Below are positions 1-7,209 of a stretch of 10,995 nucleotides of DNA, piece after piece; position 1 is the first letter of the stretch, and the number at the start of each line of letters is the position of its first letter. The stretch covers positions 9,188 to 20,182 of the forward strand of contig DHUW01000094.1 in assembly GCA_002409365.1 (NCBI GenBank), in the 5' to 3' direction. Under the pieces are notes generated by a model. The model was not told where the DNA came from. It was given only the letters and a program-made list of their open reading frames with translations, and ran no database searches. Origin of the DNA: Anaerolineaceae bacterium UBA5224 (GTDB lineage: Bacteria > Chloroflexota > Anaerolineae > Anaerolineales > Anaerolineaceae). A program made the position numbers and the translations under genes.

Positions 1-373
1 ATTCGAAATCGGAAACTCCCCAATAGACCTGGGTCACCTTATCCTCGGGAGTTGCTAATGGAAGAATTGTATGGTGGCAACTCTGGGCAAGCCCGTTACC
101 TACGCCATATTTGTCGAAATTTGCTCTCTCCTGGTCAACGATCTTTTGGGCGATTTCAGGTTTGTAATTCCACATCCAACGAAACAGCGTTGGTCCAATA
201 TTGAAACTGATCTTGCCAAAATTACCTTTCAATGCGTTAGGTTCATAACACTCTGCCAGGATCCTTTCGTTCCAGTTATTGTATGGTTCTGCGCCTTTTT
301 CTGAAGGTATGTAGTCTGAGATTGGGTCTTCGCGAGGTGGCTGGTAAAAATGACCATGTATGCTGAGGTTCAT
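1..373 (-). CDS. GH57-family glycosidase (DUF3536-type), N-terminal part, cut by window edge
   Basis: The minus strand is open from an ATG at 373-371 to the window edge, giving 124 residues. The start reads MNLSIHGHFYQPPRE, the hallmark N-terminus of glycoside hydrolase family 57 proteins of the type that carry DUF3536, in which the His-x-His/Gln-Pro segment lies on the first strand of the catalytic barrel. Further motifs of that family follow: PYNNWNERILAECYEPN at about 30-46, KISFNIGPTLFRW at 54-66 and HTILPLA at 101-107. These proteins are predicted to act on alpha-glucans or related polysaccharides; the exact substrate cannot be told. The start codon overlaps the stop of the upstream SDR gene (ATGA, 373-370), so the two are probably translationally coupled; AAGGAA lies about 16 bases upstream, a little far for a strong ribosome site. 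The catalytic nucleophile region lies outside the window. Confidence 0.88.
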   Translation of the reverse strand, partial: MNLSIHGHFYQPPREDPISDYIPSEKGAEPYNNWNERILAECYEPNALKGNFGKISFNIGPTLFRWMWNYKPEIAQKIVDQERANFDKYGVGNGLAQSCHHTILPLATPEDKVTQVYWGVSDFE

Positions 374-1275
374 AAATTGCGCTGTTTTCCTTTTAAGTGA
401 GCAAGTTTTAGCTTCATCCTGGCTGGGTTGATCTCGAAAATCCTGGACATACTATCCAAAGCCGTGGTTCGGTTTTCAGCCAGATAGTCCATCCAGTATA
501 CATTAATTGGAGGATTCTTCATGTTGTTCTCAACCATCTGGGTGAAAAAGCTGTATTGCACAGGCGAGATATTGAGGAAGTTGACATTCTTCCCCATTGC
601 TTGACCGACCTGCAATGCAATTTCTCGATAGCTGAGCTGCTCTGGACCGCCTATTTCGATGATCTGATTTAAAGCTCCGGGTATATCCATTGACCAGATC
701 ATGGCAGTAACAAAATCATCAACCCACAAAGGTTGCATCAAGACCTGCCCTTCGCCTGGTAAAAAGAAGAAACCCAAAAATTTCTCGATCAGACGGGCAA
801 TGGATTGAGTAAAGTGATCGCCTTCCCCAAATAGGATGCTGCTGCGAAAAATCGTATACTGCAGCCCCGATTTCTTGACGATCTCTTCGCCGCGCCCTTT
901 AGCTTTAAGCAGCCCGTAGGCAGAATTTTTATCGGCGCCAAGATGACTGAGGTAATAAAACCGGTTTACACCGGCTTTTTTGGCAATATCTGTAAAAGTT
1001 TCCAGGTTCCGAATTTCAAATTGAGTAAGATCAGCCTTGAGCCCTTCCCTCTCTACGCCGGCTAAATGAAAAACAGTATCAACCTGGTTGAAGGCAGTAC
1101 GCAGACTGCCGCTATCTTCCATCGAACTCAAAACGATATCATAATTTTTACCCTTGGGTAGCGTCCCAGAAACAGTGCCAGGGGGCAAGAGCAAACGATA
1201 TTCGAGCGAATTGGTTTCCAATTTCTCAATAAATTTCCTCCCGATAAAACCGGTACTGCCTGTGACTAAAATCAT
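370..1275 (-). CDS. NAD(P)-binding atypical short-chain dehydrogenase/epimerase-like protein (NmrA/NDUFA9-like)
   Basis: A 301-residue protein with a Rossmann fold. The N-terminus MILVTGSTGFIGRKF holds the GxxGxxG dinucleotide-binding loop (G6, G9, G12). VDTVFHLAG follows near residue 75, FYYLSHLGAD near 117 and a YGLLK (YxxxK) motif near 130, then the FRSSILFGEGD stretch typical of extended/atypical SDRs. The set resembles the NmrA/NDUFA9-like group (nucleoside-diphosphate-sugar epimerase-like), where the Tyr-Lys pair is often retained but the substrate is unknown. A longer reading from 1308 is possible, but I choose the ATG at 1275-1273 because the glycine loop is normally within the first ten or so residues, and because a consensus extended -10 box lies inside the longer version. 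Its stop overlaps the start of the GH57 gene, so the two form an operon. It is transcribed divergently from the gene at 1357. Confidence 0.85.
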   Translation of the reverse strand: MILVTGSTGFIGRKFIEKLETNSLEYRLLLPPGTVSGTLPKGKNYDIVLSSMEDSGSLRTAFNQVDTVFHLAGVEREGLKADLTQFEIRNLETFTDIAKKAGVNRFYYLSHLGADKNSAYGLLKAKGRGEEIVKKSGLQYTIFRSSILFGEGDHFTQSIARLIEKFLGFFFLPGEGQVLMQPLWVDDFVTAMIWSMDIPGALNQIIEIGGPEQLSYREIALQVGQAMGKNVNFLNISPVQYSFFTQMVENNMKNPPINVYWMDYLAENRTTALDSMSRIFEINPARMKLKLAHLKGKQRNL

Positions 1276-1282
1276 GCAGGCA

Positions 1283-1291
1283 ATTATAGCA
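1283..1291 (-). promoter_or_regulatory. Extended -10 promoter element for the SDR-GH57 operon
   Basis: On the minus strand the sequence is TGCTATAAT, a perfect extended -10 (TGnTATAAT). Seven bases (TGCCTGC) separate it from the ATG at 1275, so initiation would fall at or within a base of the start codon, giving a leaderless or nearly leaderless mRNA. No good -35 hexamer is visible 16-18 bases upstream, which is common with extended -10 promoters. Seen in sequence; function inferred. Confidence 0.6.
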
Positions 1292-1356
1292 GAAAAGAAC
1301 TTTGGCATACTACTTGCACTTTAGCTTGAAGCAAGAATTGTGAACGGAAGGCAAAA

Positions 1357-2631
1357 ATGGAAAAGAAGATTGGCTTTCATTATTTTCAGGACCTAAACCA
1401 TTACCAGAGCAGAGATCTGGCGTTATGGAAACCTGAGTTGGAATCCTTGCAGGCAGGTTGGTTGATATTAAAAGCCAGCCCTGCTTACGCAATCCCAGAG
1501 GAATTCATCAGCGGCATGCTCGCTTCAGGTGTGCAGCCTATTATCCACTTTGATTTCCCAGTCAATTCCGAAGTCCGCGCTGAGGATTTGCGCATTTTGC
1601 TCAGTTCATATGCCAAGTGGGGCGTCAAATATGTAATTTTCTTTGACCGACCCAATATGAAATCCAGCTGGTTGCATGACACCTGGTCGCAAGGCGACCT
1701 GGTTGAGCGCTTTTTGGACCGCTATCTTCCCTTCGTTCGTGCTGCAGAGCAGCAGGGGTTGACCCCGGTCTTTCCACCTTTGCAGCCTGGCGGCGATTAT
1801 TGGGATCTCTCCTTCTTGAAAAAAGTTCTGAACCTCGCCCAACAGCGTCGTTCGCTCGATTTTGTTTCCAACCTGCATATTGCAGTCAGCTCCCAAACCT
1901 TTGACCATCCTCTTAGTTGGGGTGCCGGCGGTAAACGCAATTGGAAGGTACCGCGCCCATACTCCAAAAGTGAAATCGGTGAGGAAGACCACATTGGCTT
2001 CAACACCTGGCAATGGTATTCAGATTTGATCAACAGCATTCTCGGTGTCGACCCGAAGATGTTCCTGTTTTATTTTGGGAGTTCCAATATTCAAAGCAGT
2101 GTTTTGGACCCGAAAGTTACATTCGAGGAATTGGTCAATTTCGCCCTCAGCCCCTCTGAAGAAGCTGGTCAGGCTGCTGATCAGAAAAACAACATCCTGG
2201 GATGCCTGTTCTGGATACTCAGTTCCAGTGAAGAAAGCGTTGAAGGCACAACCGGATTTTTTGATATATCTGGCAAACCAAAGGTTGCGGCTATTCCCGC
2301 CTACAAAGAAAAGCTGGAACACACCCGCAAGCAGACTCTTGAATATGCCATTTCGGATCGACTGGCAGAATGGATTTACCCGATCGACCATTATCTCCTC
2401 TTGCCCTCTTATGAATGGGGCATCCCGGAAAACACTTTGGACCGTATTCGACCGATAATTCGGGATTCACGACCTACAATTGGGTTTTCGCTGATTGAAG
2501 CGACAAGCGCACGCAAAGTGACCGTCTGGAATGAGAACGGAGCTTTTAGCGTGCATGATATTGATATATTACGAGAAGCAGGTTGCCTGGTCGATGAGCA
2601 GATCATCAACAGCATCGGAATTCCTGTTTAG
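1357..2631 (+). CDS. Unrecognised protein, glycoside-hydrolase-like TIM barrel plus C-terminal alpha/beta domain
   Basis: A 424-residue protein with no signal peptide or membrane segment, hence probably cytoplasmic. The first 300 residues read like a beta/alpha barrel of the glycosidase superfamily: strands KIGFHYF (4-10), AGWLILKA (33-40), VQPIIHFDFP (59-68), VKYVIFFDRPN (90-100), LTPVFPPLQPGGDYWD (135-150), LDFVSNLHIAVSS (167-179) and MFLFYFGS (235-242), each followed by a helix. Acidic candidates at strand ends include D66, D97 and D147/D150, but I cannot assign a catalytic pair. From about 340 a separate module begins (HYLLLPSYEWGIP, then PTIGFSLIEATSARKVTVW and LREAGCLVDEQI). GGAAGG at 1346-1351 precedes the ATG by five bases. 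The gene lies 16 bp upstream of ftsZ, so it is probably cotranscribed with it. A role in cell-envelope polysaccharide handling is a context guess only. Confidence 0.75.
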   Translation: MEKKIGFHYFQDLNHYQSRDLALWKPELESLQAGWLILKASPAYAIPEEFISGMLASGVQPIIHFDFPVNSEVRAEDLRILLSSYAKWGVKYVIFFDRPNMKSSWLHDTWSQGDLVERFLDRYLPFVRAAEQQGLTPVFPPLQPGGDYWDLSFLKKVLNLAQQRRSLDFVSNLHIAVSSQTFDHPLSWGAGGKRNWKVPRPYSKSEIGEEDHIGFNTWQWYSDLINSILGVDPKMFLFYFGSSNIQSSVLDPKVTFEELVNFALSPSEEAGQAADQKNNILGCLFWILSSSEESVEGTTGFFDISGKPKVAAIPAYKEKLEHTRKQTLEYAISDRLAEWIYPIDHYLLLPSYEWGIPENTLDRIRPIIRDSRPTIGFSLIEATSARKVTVWNENGAFSVHDIDILREAGCLVDEQIINSIGIPV

Positions 2632-2647
2632 ATGAAGGAGAGATAAT

Positions 2648-3817
2648 ATGTATTCAACCCAATCAGTTTCAAACCAAATCTCCCCCACAATTCCCAAAAT
2701 TGTGGTTATTGGTCTGGGAGGTGGCGGTTCCAATGCAATAAATCGCATGATCGAAGGCGGTATGCAAGGGGTAACATTTATTGCTGCAAACACCGACGCC
2801 CAGGCTCTGGCAATCAACCTTGCGCCTAATAAGATTCAGCTGGGGCCTAAACTGACCCGCGGTTTGGGTGCTGGAGGACTGCCGACGGTTGGCGAATCAG
2901 CCGCTGAAGAAACCAGCAAGGAACTGGCAAGCTACCTGCAAGGTGCCGACATGGTCTTTTTGACCGCCGGTATGGGCGGTGGAACAGGAACTGGCTCTAT
3001 TCCGGTTGCAGCTAAAGTTGCCAAAGCCTGTGGAGCGGTTACGATAGCAATTGTTACCAAACCCTTCTCCTTCGAACTCGGTCGTCGGCAAACCAACGCC
3101 AACAGCGGCATCGAAAAGTTGAAAGAATATACCGACACACTGATCGTTATCCCAAACGACAAATTGCTCGAAATTGCCCCACGCGATCTGCCCCTTGAGA
3201 TGGCTTTTACCCTGGCAGATGATGTTCTTCGCCAGGGTGTCCAGGGAATTTCGGAATTGATCACGGAAACAGGTTTGATCAATGTCGACTTCTCCCATAT
3301 TAAAAACATCATGACACGAGGAGGAGGCGCCCTGATGTCGATTGGTACCGGCAGCGGACCCGACAAGGTGAACCAGGCGATCGAAAGAGCTCTCCATCAT
3401 CCCTTACTCGAAGACATTGATCTGTATTCTGCATCTGGAATGATTGCCAACTTTACTGGCAGCGAAAATATGTCTTTCAGGGATGTGACAGATGCCCTAA
3501 AAACCCTCCAGAATGCTACTGGTGGCCATGCAGACATCATCCCCGGTATCATCACCGATAGCAGGATGGAAGATCGCGTTCAATTGATTTTGATTGTTAC
3601 AGGGATCGGTGCACCAAAAGCAAATTTTCAGACTGACAGTTTCAGCGGATTGGCTCAGAGCCAGGTCGAAGCACCTCGCCCGATTGCGACTGAAGCTAAA
3701 CCGGTTTACGAAGAGCCAACAGTCAACAATGAAATCGGTCTCGAACAATATCCGCAGGTCGACTCCCGCGATAATCTCTCAGTTCCCGCTTTTCTGCGCA
3801 GGAGAGTAAAGAAGTAA
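2648..3817 (+). CDS. ftsZ: Cell division protein FtsZ (tubulin-like GTPase)
   Basis: A 389-residue FtsZ. It forms GTP-dependent filaments that scaffold the division ring at midcell on the cytoplasmic face. Visible motifs: G1 loop GLGGGGSN (22-29), NTDAQAL (48-54), LTRGLGAGG (69-77), tubulin signature GMGGGTGTG (108-116), TKPFSFE (137-143), DTLIVIPND (163-171), DDVLRQGVQGISELI (191-205) and the T7 catalytic loop GLINVDF (209-215) with D214. The C-terminal core is more divergent (ADIIPGIITD at 295-304 instead of the usual ANIIFG-type text). A linker of about 50 residues leads to the conserved C-terminal peptide DNLSVPAFLRRR (375-386), the site that binds FtsA, SepF or other tethers, followed by a basic tail. 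AAGGAG at 2635-2640 lies seven bases before ATG. FtsZ proteins usually read GAGxNPEVG; here it is GAGGLPTVG, an unusual change. No ftsA, ftsQ or mur gene is nearby. It may be the only FtsZ or a second paralogue; the window cannot tell. Confidence 0.96.
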   Translation: MYSTQSVSNQISPTIPKIVVIGLGGGGSNAINRMIEGGMQGVTFIAANTDAQALAINLAPNKIQLGPKLTRGLGAGGLPTVGESAAEETSKELASYLQGADMVFLTAGMGGGTGTGSIPVAAKVAKACGAVTIAIVTKPFSFELGRRQTNANSGIEKLKEYTDTLIVIPNDKLLEIAPRDLPLEMAFTLADDVLRQGVQGISELITETGLINVDFSHIKNIMTRGGGALMSIGTGSGPDKVNQAIERALHHPLLEDIDLYSASGMIANFTGSENMSFRDVTDALKTLQNATGGHADIIPGIITDSRMEDRVQLILIVTGIGAPKANFQTDSFSGLAQSQVEAPRPIATEAKPVYEEPTVNNEIGLEQYPQVDSRDNLSVPAFLRRRVKK

Positions 3818-3827
3818 GGATGTTCAC

Positions 3828-4049
3828 ATGAAATCAGAAGCAATTCGTAAAGTAACTGAAAAAGTTGTCAAAAAGCATCCAAAGCTGGCTGGGAAAAGCC
3901 CGAAGGTCAGCATGATTTCAGCCGGCAGCTACCTGCTTCAATATACCTTTAGCGATGACCTTCCCAATGGGAAATCAATCGCCCAGACGATCCGTGTGGT
4001 TGCAGACGAAGATGGCAATATAAGCAAGATGTCTTCTTCAAGAGGATAA
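3828..4049 (+). CDS. Small unrecognised protein (73 residues) downstream of ftsZ
   Basis: A 73-residue protein starting 10 bp after the ftsZ stop, with AAGGA at 3816-3820 seven bases before the ATG. The first 25 residues are very basic (KSEAIRKVTEKVVKKHPKL), followed by what looks like a short beta-rich unit: VSMISAGSYLLQYTF (27-41), SIAQTIRVVADEDGNI (50-65), compatible with two or three antiparallel strands. There is no membrane segment and no cysteine. I do not recognise the family. Tight spacing, a good ribosome site and codon use like ftsZ support a real gene. Cotranscription with ftsZ suggests, but does not show, a link with division or with nucleic acid (basic N-terminus). Confidence 0.72.
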   Translation: MKSEAIRKVTEKVVKKHPKLAGKSPKVSMISAGSYLLQYTFSDDLPNGKSIAQTIRVVADEDGNISKMSSSRG

Positions 4050-4063
4050 ACGAGGAACAAATT

Positions 4064-4423
4064 ATGACTGCCACCGGTTTTCCAATGGATAGCTTGAAAG
4101 TAAAGAAAAATCGCAAGAAAAATCGAAGAGAGGTTGAAACTGACCAACCGGTTCGGCTTTCCTTTGATACACAGCGAATTTCTTCAGCAAAACAAGCCAG
4201 ACCTGTCGGGCAGATCATGTTCAATGCGTCCGATTTAGAGCGAATGAGTTACCAACCCACTGTTCGGCTTGAGGTGAAACGTTATTCTCCTGGTCTGCAA
4301 AAGGGAGAGACAGTCATGAATAAGGTTGGCAAGCAAGATTTCTTTAGAACGCAAGCCTTCACCTTGATTACGATTTCTGGGATGGGATTACTGATCGGAT
4401 TCTTCATCGCTTACTTTATATAA
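4064..4423 (+). CDS. Unrecognised protein (119 residues) with C-terminal membrane anchor
   Basis: A 119-residue protein beginning 14 bp after the 73-residue gene, with GAGGAA at 4051-4056 seven bases before the ATG. Residues 12-22 are strongly basic (KVKKNRKKNRR), residues 25-90 are polar and likely soluble, and residues 98-119 are a single hydrophobic segment (AFTLITISGMGLLIGFFIAYFI region) that ends at the stop codon. This is the layout of a tail-anchored protein with the N-terminus in the cytoplasm. An in-frame ATG at 4316 with GGGAG eight bases upstream could also start a 35-residue membrane peptide. It closes the ftsZ cluster before a strong terminator. A cytoplasm-facing, membrane-fixed protein cotranscribed with ftsZ could be a tether or modulator, but this is inference; no SepF, ZipA or FtsL similarity was recognised. 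Confidence 0.7.
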   Translation: MTATGFPMDSLKVKKNRKKNRREVETDQPVRLSFDTQRISSAKQARPVGQIMFNASDLERMSYQPTVRLEVKRYSPGLQKGETVMNKVGKQDFFRTQAFTLITISGMGLLIGFFIAYFI

Positions 4424-4444
4424 TAAATTCCAATAGGTGATAGG

Positions 4445-4487
4445 GTCTAAAATGGCGGTCTTTTGACCGCCATTTTGCATTTTAGAC
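4445..4487 (+). terminator. Hairpin terminator of the ftsZ cluster, with an alternative outer pairing
   Basis: AAAATGGCGGTC (4449-4460) and GACCGCCATTTT (4465-4476) form a perfect 12-bp stem with a TTTT loop, 25 bp after the last stop. The CATTTT end of the stem is repeated at 4478-4483, so GTCTAAAATG (4445-4454) can instead pair with CATTTTAGAC (4478-4487). The A- and T-rich flanks would let it work in both directions. Confidence 0.85.
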
Positions 4488-4587
4488 AAGGTTCCTTGAT
4501 ACGTCCATCGGGTCAGGAAATCTTAATAACCAATCTTTAGAGAGGGTGAGAGGTGAGATGTCTCTGCAAATTTTTCAGTAGAAGAAA

Positions 4588-5548
4588 CTATTTACCTCTT
4601 ACCAATGGATAAACATACGCACGGATCGCCTGTTCGTGATCGATCTCAGGATCTTTTTTGATCAAACTCCAGACTTCATCATGAAATACTCTTTCACCAT
4701 GCTCAAGTGTCTGCCAGGGACTCAAAGTTTCCAGTTCCAGCATGCCAGGGTCAAAATACTTCAAGATTGCTGCCCAGGTCAGGATAACGACTTTGGTCTT
4801 CCTGGGATGCTAACGCCTGGATTACTACCAGAAGATCATCCAACCTGTATGCCAGCCAGGGCTGAGCGCTTCAGGTACCGATTTTTTGCTTATTGTCCGT
4901 CTTTGTCTGGTCCAGCTCCGGCAATTCATCTTTCCAAACGTATCCTGGATTTTTCAACGACAAATATGGCCACATATTGATGCTGTATCGTGCTTGAAGC
5001 TTATTTTCAGGGGTCGCCTTCCAATCTACAGGCATCACACCCACTCCACCAGGAATCAAAGATGTGATTCCCCAGGAAGCAGTTCTGGCGTGGAGCTCTC
5101 CACGGTTAATTAGTTCATTTCTAATGATGAATGACCCCAATAACCCAGTCACATCTCTATCAACCTTTTGGTCCCTAATTTCATCCTCTGTGGCTATGCG
5201 CATTGTCAGGTGTTTTTCGAGGTTGCTTTCGTCTGCCGGTCCAATAAGGTAAAAATATCGAGATCCCAATGAATGGAGACATCCACAGGGTCATTGTCGG
5301 GTATAGGTCACAACCAGATCCTCAGGTGCTCCCCAGACTCTATGACCGCCATAGAACATATACTCCTTATCCCCACTCCGACCAGTTTGACCTTCGAAGA
5401 GTTTGAGCAGATTTTTACCACCGGCTTACTCAAATGAGATTATCCGCAGACCAATATCCGCAGTTGCAATGAGCTCAACCGAACCAGTAGTCAACGCAAA
5501 ACAATCTTCCCATCCAAAGGCAGCGGTCTTTCTTATCTTCATACTCAT
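4588..5548 (-). pseudogene. Decayed gene of DUF4380 (galactose-mutarotase-like) type
   Basis: Reading the minus strand from ATG 5548, the conceptual protein keeps clear family landmarks: VELIATADIGLRIISF, then GGKNLL, EYMFYGGHRVWGAPEDLVVTYT, DNDPVDVSIHWDLD, SLIPGGVGVMPVDW, INMWPYLSLKNPGY, KIGT, WLAYRL, RYPDLGSNLEVF and LELETLSPWQTLEHGERV, ending at TAG 4590-4588. This order matches DUF4380 proteins, beta-sandwich proteins resembling aldose 1-epimerases, whose role is unknown. Lesions: TAA at 5428-5426; a frame change near 5299 that makes TGA at 5293-5291, with the frame restored near 5245; TGA at 4873-4871; and a one-base excess in a T-run at 4756-4753 that gives TGA at 4753-4751. The 961-base length is not a multiple of three. 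Five separate lesions with intact neighbours make sequencing error unlikely. A 132-residue open stretch (5269-4871) is a remnant, not an independent gene. Confidence 0.85.
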
Positions 5549-5577
5549 ATTTTCGATAGTCTCTCTGACATTTAATG

Positions 5578-5583
5578 TATAAT
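5578..5583 (+). promoter_or_regulatory. -10 box upstream of the 529/140-residue gene pair
   Basis: A perfect TATAAT lies 28 bases before the ATG at 5612, which would give a leader of about 20 bases. The -35 region (around 5555-5560, GATAGT) is weak. The same bases read TATACA on the minus strand, so the short 63-bp gap may have held overlapping divergent promoters for this operon and for the now broken gene. Confidence 0.5.
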
Positions 5584-5611
5584 CTAATAATAATTGAATT
5601 GTGAGGATTTT

Positions 5612-7201
5612 ATGACCGTTTCGTCCAAAAAGAATACCGTAAATCATTGGGACAAGCTTGAAATAAGCTCCAATGACCTTCAATATCTGACAAATTACCT
5701 GTTTGAAACGGAAGAGCCTCTGCCCATCATCAAACTTAGCGCAGTCCTGGTAAACCACCGACTGGAAATGCTCGCTGAAGAAGAAGCTGCCAGGTTGGCG
5801 CAAGCCGGTTTGACTTACCTGCCCAAAGAAACTTACGAAGTCGGCAACAAGCTGAATTTCCCCGAACTCGATTATGCTTCAGGCGTAGTCTTATCCATCC
5901 GTGATGGCGATAACCCCGGTTTGGGAGCCTTCAAAGTCATCCAGGTTGAATTGGAAGATGGAACTACCAAAGAATTTGCTTCGGGTTTGGCGGACCATGA
6001 TCTCAACGAAAAAAATTACAAGCTTCAACCAGGCGAGGAACAATCCGTAGAAAGCATTATGAAAACCTATGGTCGCACGATTAATGCCTCCCTGCGAAAT
6101 GCCCTCGAAGCACAATCTGATCTTGTTCGAATTGGTAACACCTGGTTCCCTCGTTCTCTCCTGATAGACATTGGTCCTGGTCACCTCAATATCACTGAAG
6201 CGATCCTCGACTCAATGGAAGGCGGCCCGATTAGTATCCAGGATCTGATGAATCAGCTCGAACTCGAAAACAGCGGCGAAAACCGGGAATTGGTCGAATT
6301 TTCGCTAAATTATGCCCTTCAGGAAGACCCACGCTTCGATGAAGTCGGTACAACCGGGCAGTTTTCCTGGTTCCTGCGCCGTCTCGAGCCAGCAGAAGTC
6401 TTGGAAACTCCGCTTTATCTGCGTTCTGATGGCATTTCTGTCATTTCAGATGACCTCGACGATGACACATACCAACTTCTGGACTCGCTGGACGATGAAC
6501 TTTCATTCAGGGCAACGGACATCAATGATGCCGAACCTGCCGAAAGTGTTAAATTGACCCTTACTTACCCCCATTGGAGAGCCGGCAGTCTGCCTGTCAC
6601 TCCATTGACCAACCAGGTTTTACCCTCAGCCCTGGAATCTCACACCATTAAAGTATCCTTTATCGATGAGCAGACCCAACAGCCGATTTCAGCCTGGATT
6701 GTGCGTGAGCACAATTACGTGACCGGTCTGCGCGAATGGTACGAAGAAAGGAACCTGATTCCTGGAAGCATCCTTGAAATCTCTCGAACCGATGACCCTG
6801 GTGTGATGAAAATCTCACCAGAGAGGAAGCGTTCAAACAAGGAATGGATCAAAACCGTTCTGGTCGGTGCTGACGGCGGCTTGGTTTTCGCTCTGCTCAG
6901 ACAACCAATTTCTGCTGGATTCAGCGAGCGCATGGCCATCGCCATCCCGGATGTCAATGGCTTGGATGAAATCTGGAAAAACCGCCAAACCAAGGCGCCT
7001 GCACTCAAGACAGATGTAATGCGCATGATGGCAGAATTATCAAAATTGAACAACCAGAGGCATGTTCATTTCATCGATTTATATGCAGCCATGAATGTCA
7101 TTCGACGAACAGCGCCGATGGATTTGCTGAATGTACTGAATTCGAGCGATGATTTCTTCCATGTTGGGGACCACTACTACCACATCACCGAGAAAGCCTA
7201 G
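5612..7201 (+). CDS. Unrecognised 529-residue multidomain protein with winged-helix-like segments
   Basis: I chose the ATG at 5612 (GAGG at 5603-5606, five bases upstream) over a TTG at 5594 that has no ribosome site. The 529-residue protein is soluble and acidic, with no signal peptide. Parts: a helical N-terminus (1-70); a segment YEVGNKLNFPEL...GVVLSIRDGDNP...FKVIQVELEDG (75-120), likely a small beta barrel; a helical stretch with LVRIGNTWFP (171-180); a likely winged helix LNITEAILDSMEGGPISIQDLMNQL to RFDEVGTTGQFSWFLRR (192-257), whose final beta hairpin recalls HARE-HTH or RNA-polymerase-delta-like wings; an acidic linker (278-300); a beta-rich region with AWIVREHNYVTGLREWY (361-377); and a C-terminal helical segment ending FFHVGDHYYHI (515-525), again like a wing. 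This suggests nucleic-acid binding or a scaffold, but I do not recognise the family. The next gene follows after 8 bp. Confidence 0.8.
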   Translation: MTVSSKKNTVNHWDKLEISSNDLQYLTNYLFETEEPLPIIKLSAVLVNHRLEMLAEEEAARLAQAGLTYLPKETYEVGNKLNFPELDYASGVVLSIRDGDNPGLGAFKVIQVELEDGTTKEFASGLADHDLNEKNYKLQPGEEQSVESIMKTYGRTINASLRNALEAQSDLVRIGNTWFPRSLLIDIGPGHLNITEAILDSMEGGPISIQDLMNQLELENSGENRELVEFSLNYALQEDPRFDEVGTTGQFSWFLRRLEPAEVLETPLYLRSDGISVISDDLDDDTYQLLDSLDDELSFRATDINDAEPAESVKLTLTYPHWRAGSLPVTPLTNQVLPSALESHTIKVSFIDEQTQQPISAWIVREHNYVTGLREWYEERNLIPGSILEISRTDDPGVMKISPERKRSNKEWIKTVLVGADGGLVFALLRQPISAGFSERMAIAIPDVNGLDEIWKNRQTKAPALKTDVMRMMAELSKLNNQRHVHFIDLYAAMNVIRRTAPMDLLNVLNSSDDFFHVGDHYYHITEKA

Positions 7202-7209
7202 GAGGATCA

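Noticed and set aside
71..304. Plus-strand open frame of 77 residues
   Set aside because: It lies opposite the GH57 frame, whose minus-strand translation carries clear family motifs.
1276..1308. Longer SDR start at 1308 (MPKFFSAIIAC...)
   Set aside because: It would place a consensus extended -10 inside the gene and push the glycine-rich loop unusually far from the N-terminus.
4636..4980. Plus-strand open frame of 114 residues, and a 132-residue minus frame at 4871-5269, as separate genes
   Set aside because: The plus frame is the antisense of the decayed gene; the minus frame is one piece of the DUF4380-like pseudogene with family motifs continuing beyond both ends.
5594..5611. TTG start for the 529-residue protein
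   Set aside because: No ribosome site lies before it, whereas GAGG is well placed for ATG 5612 and overlaps the extra codons.
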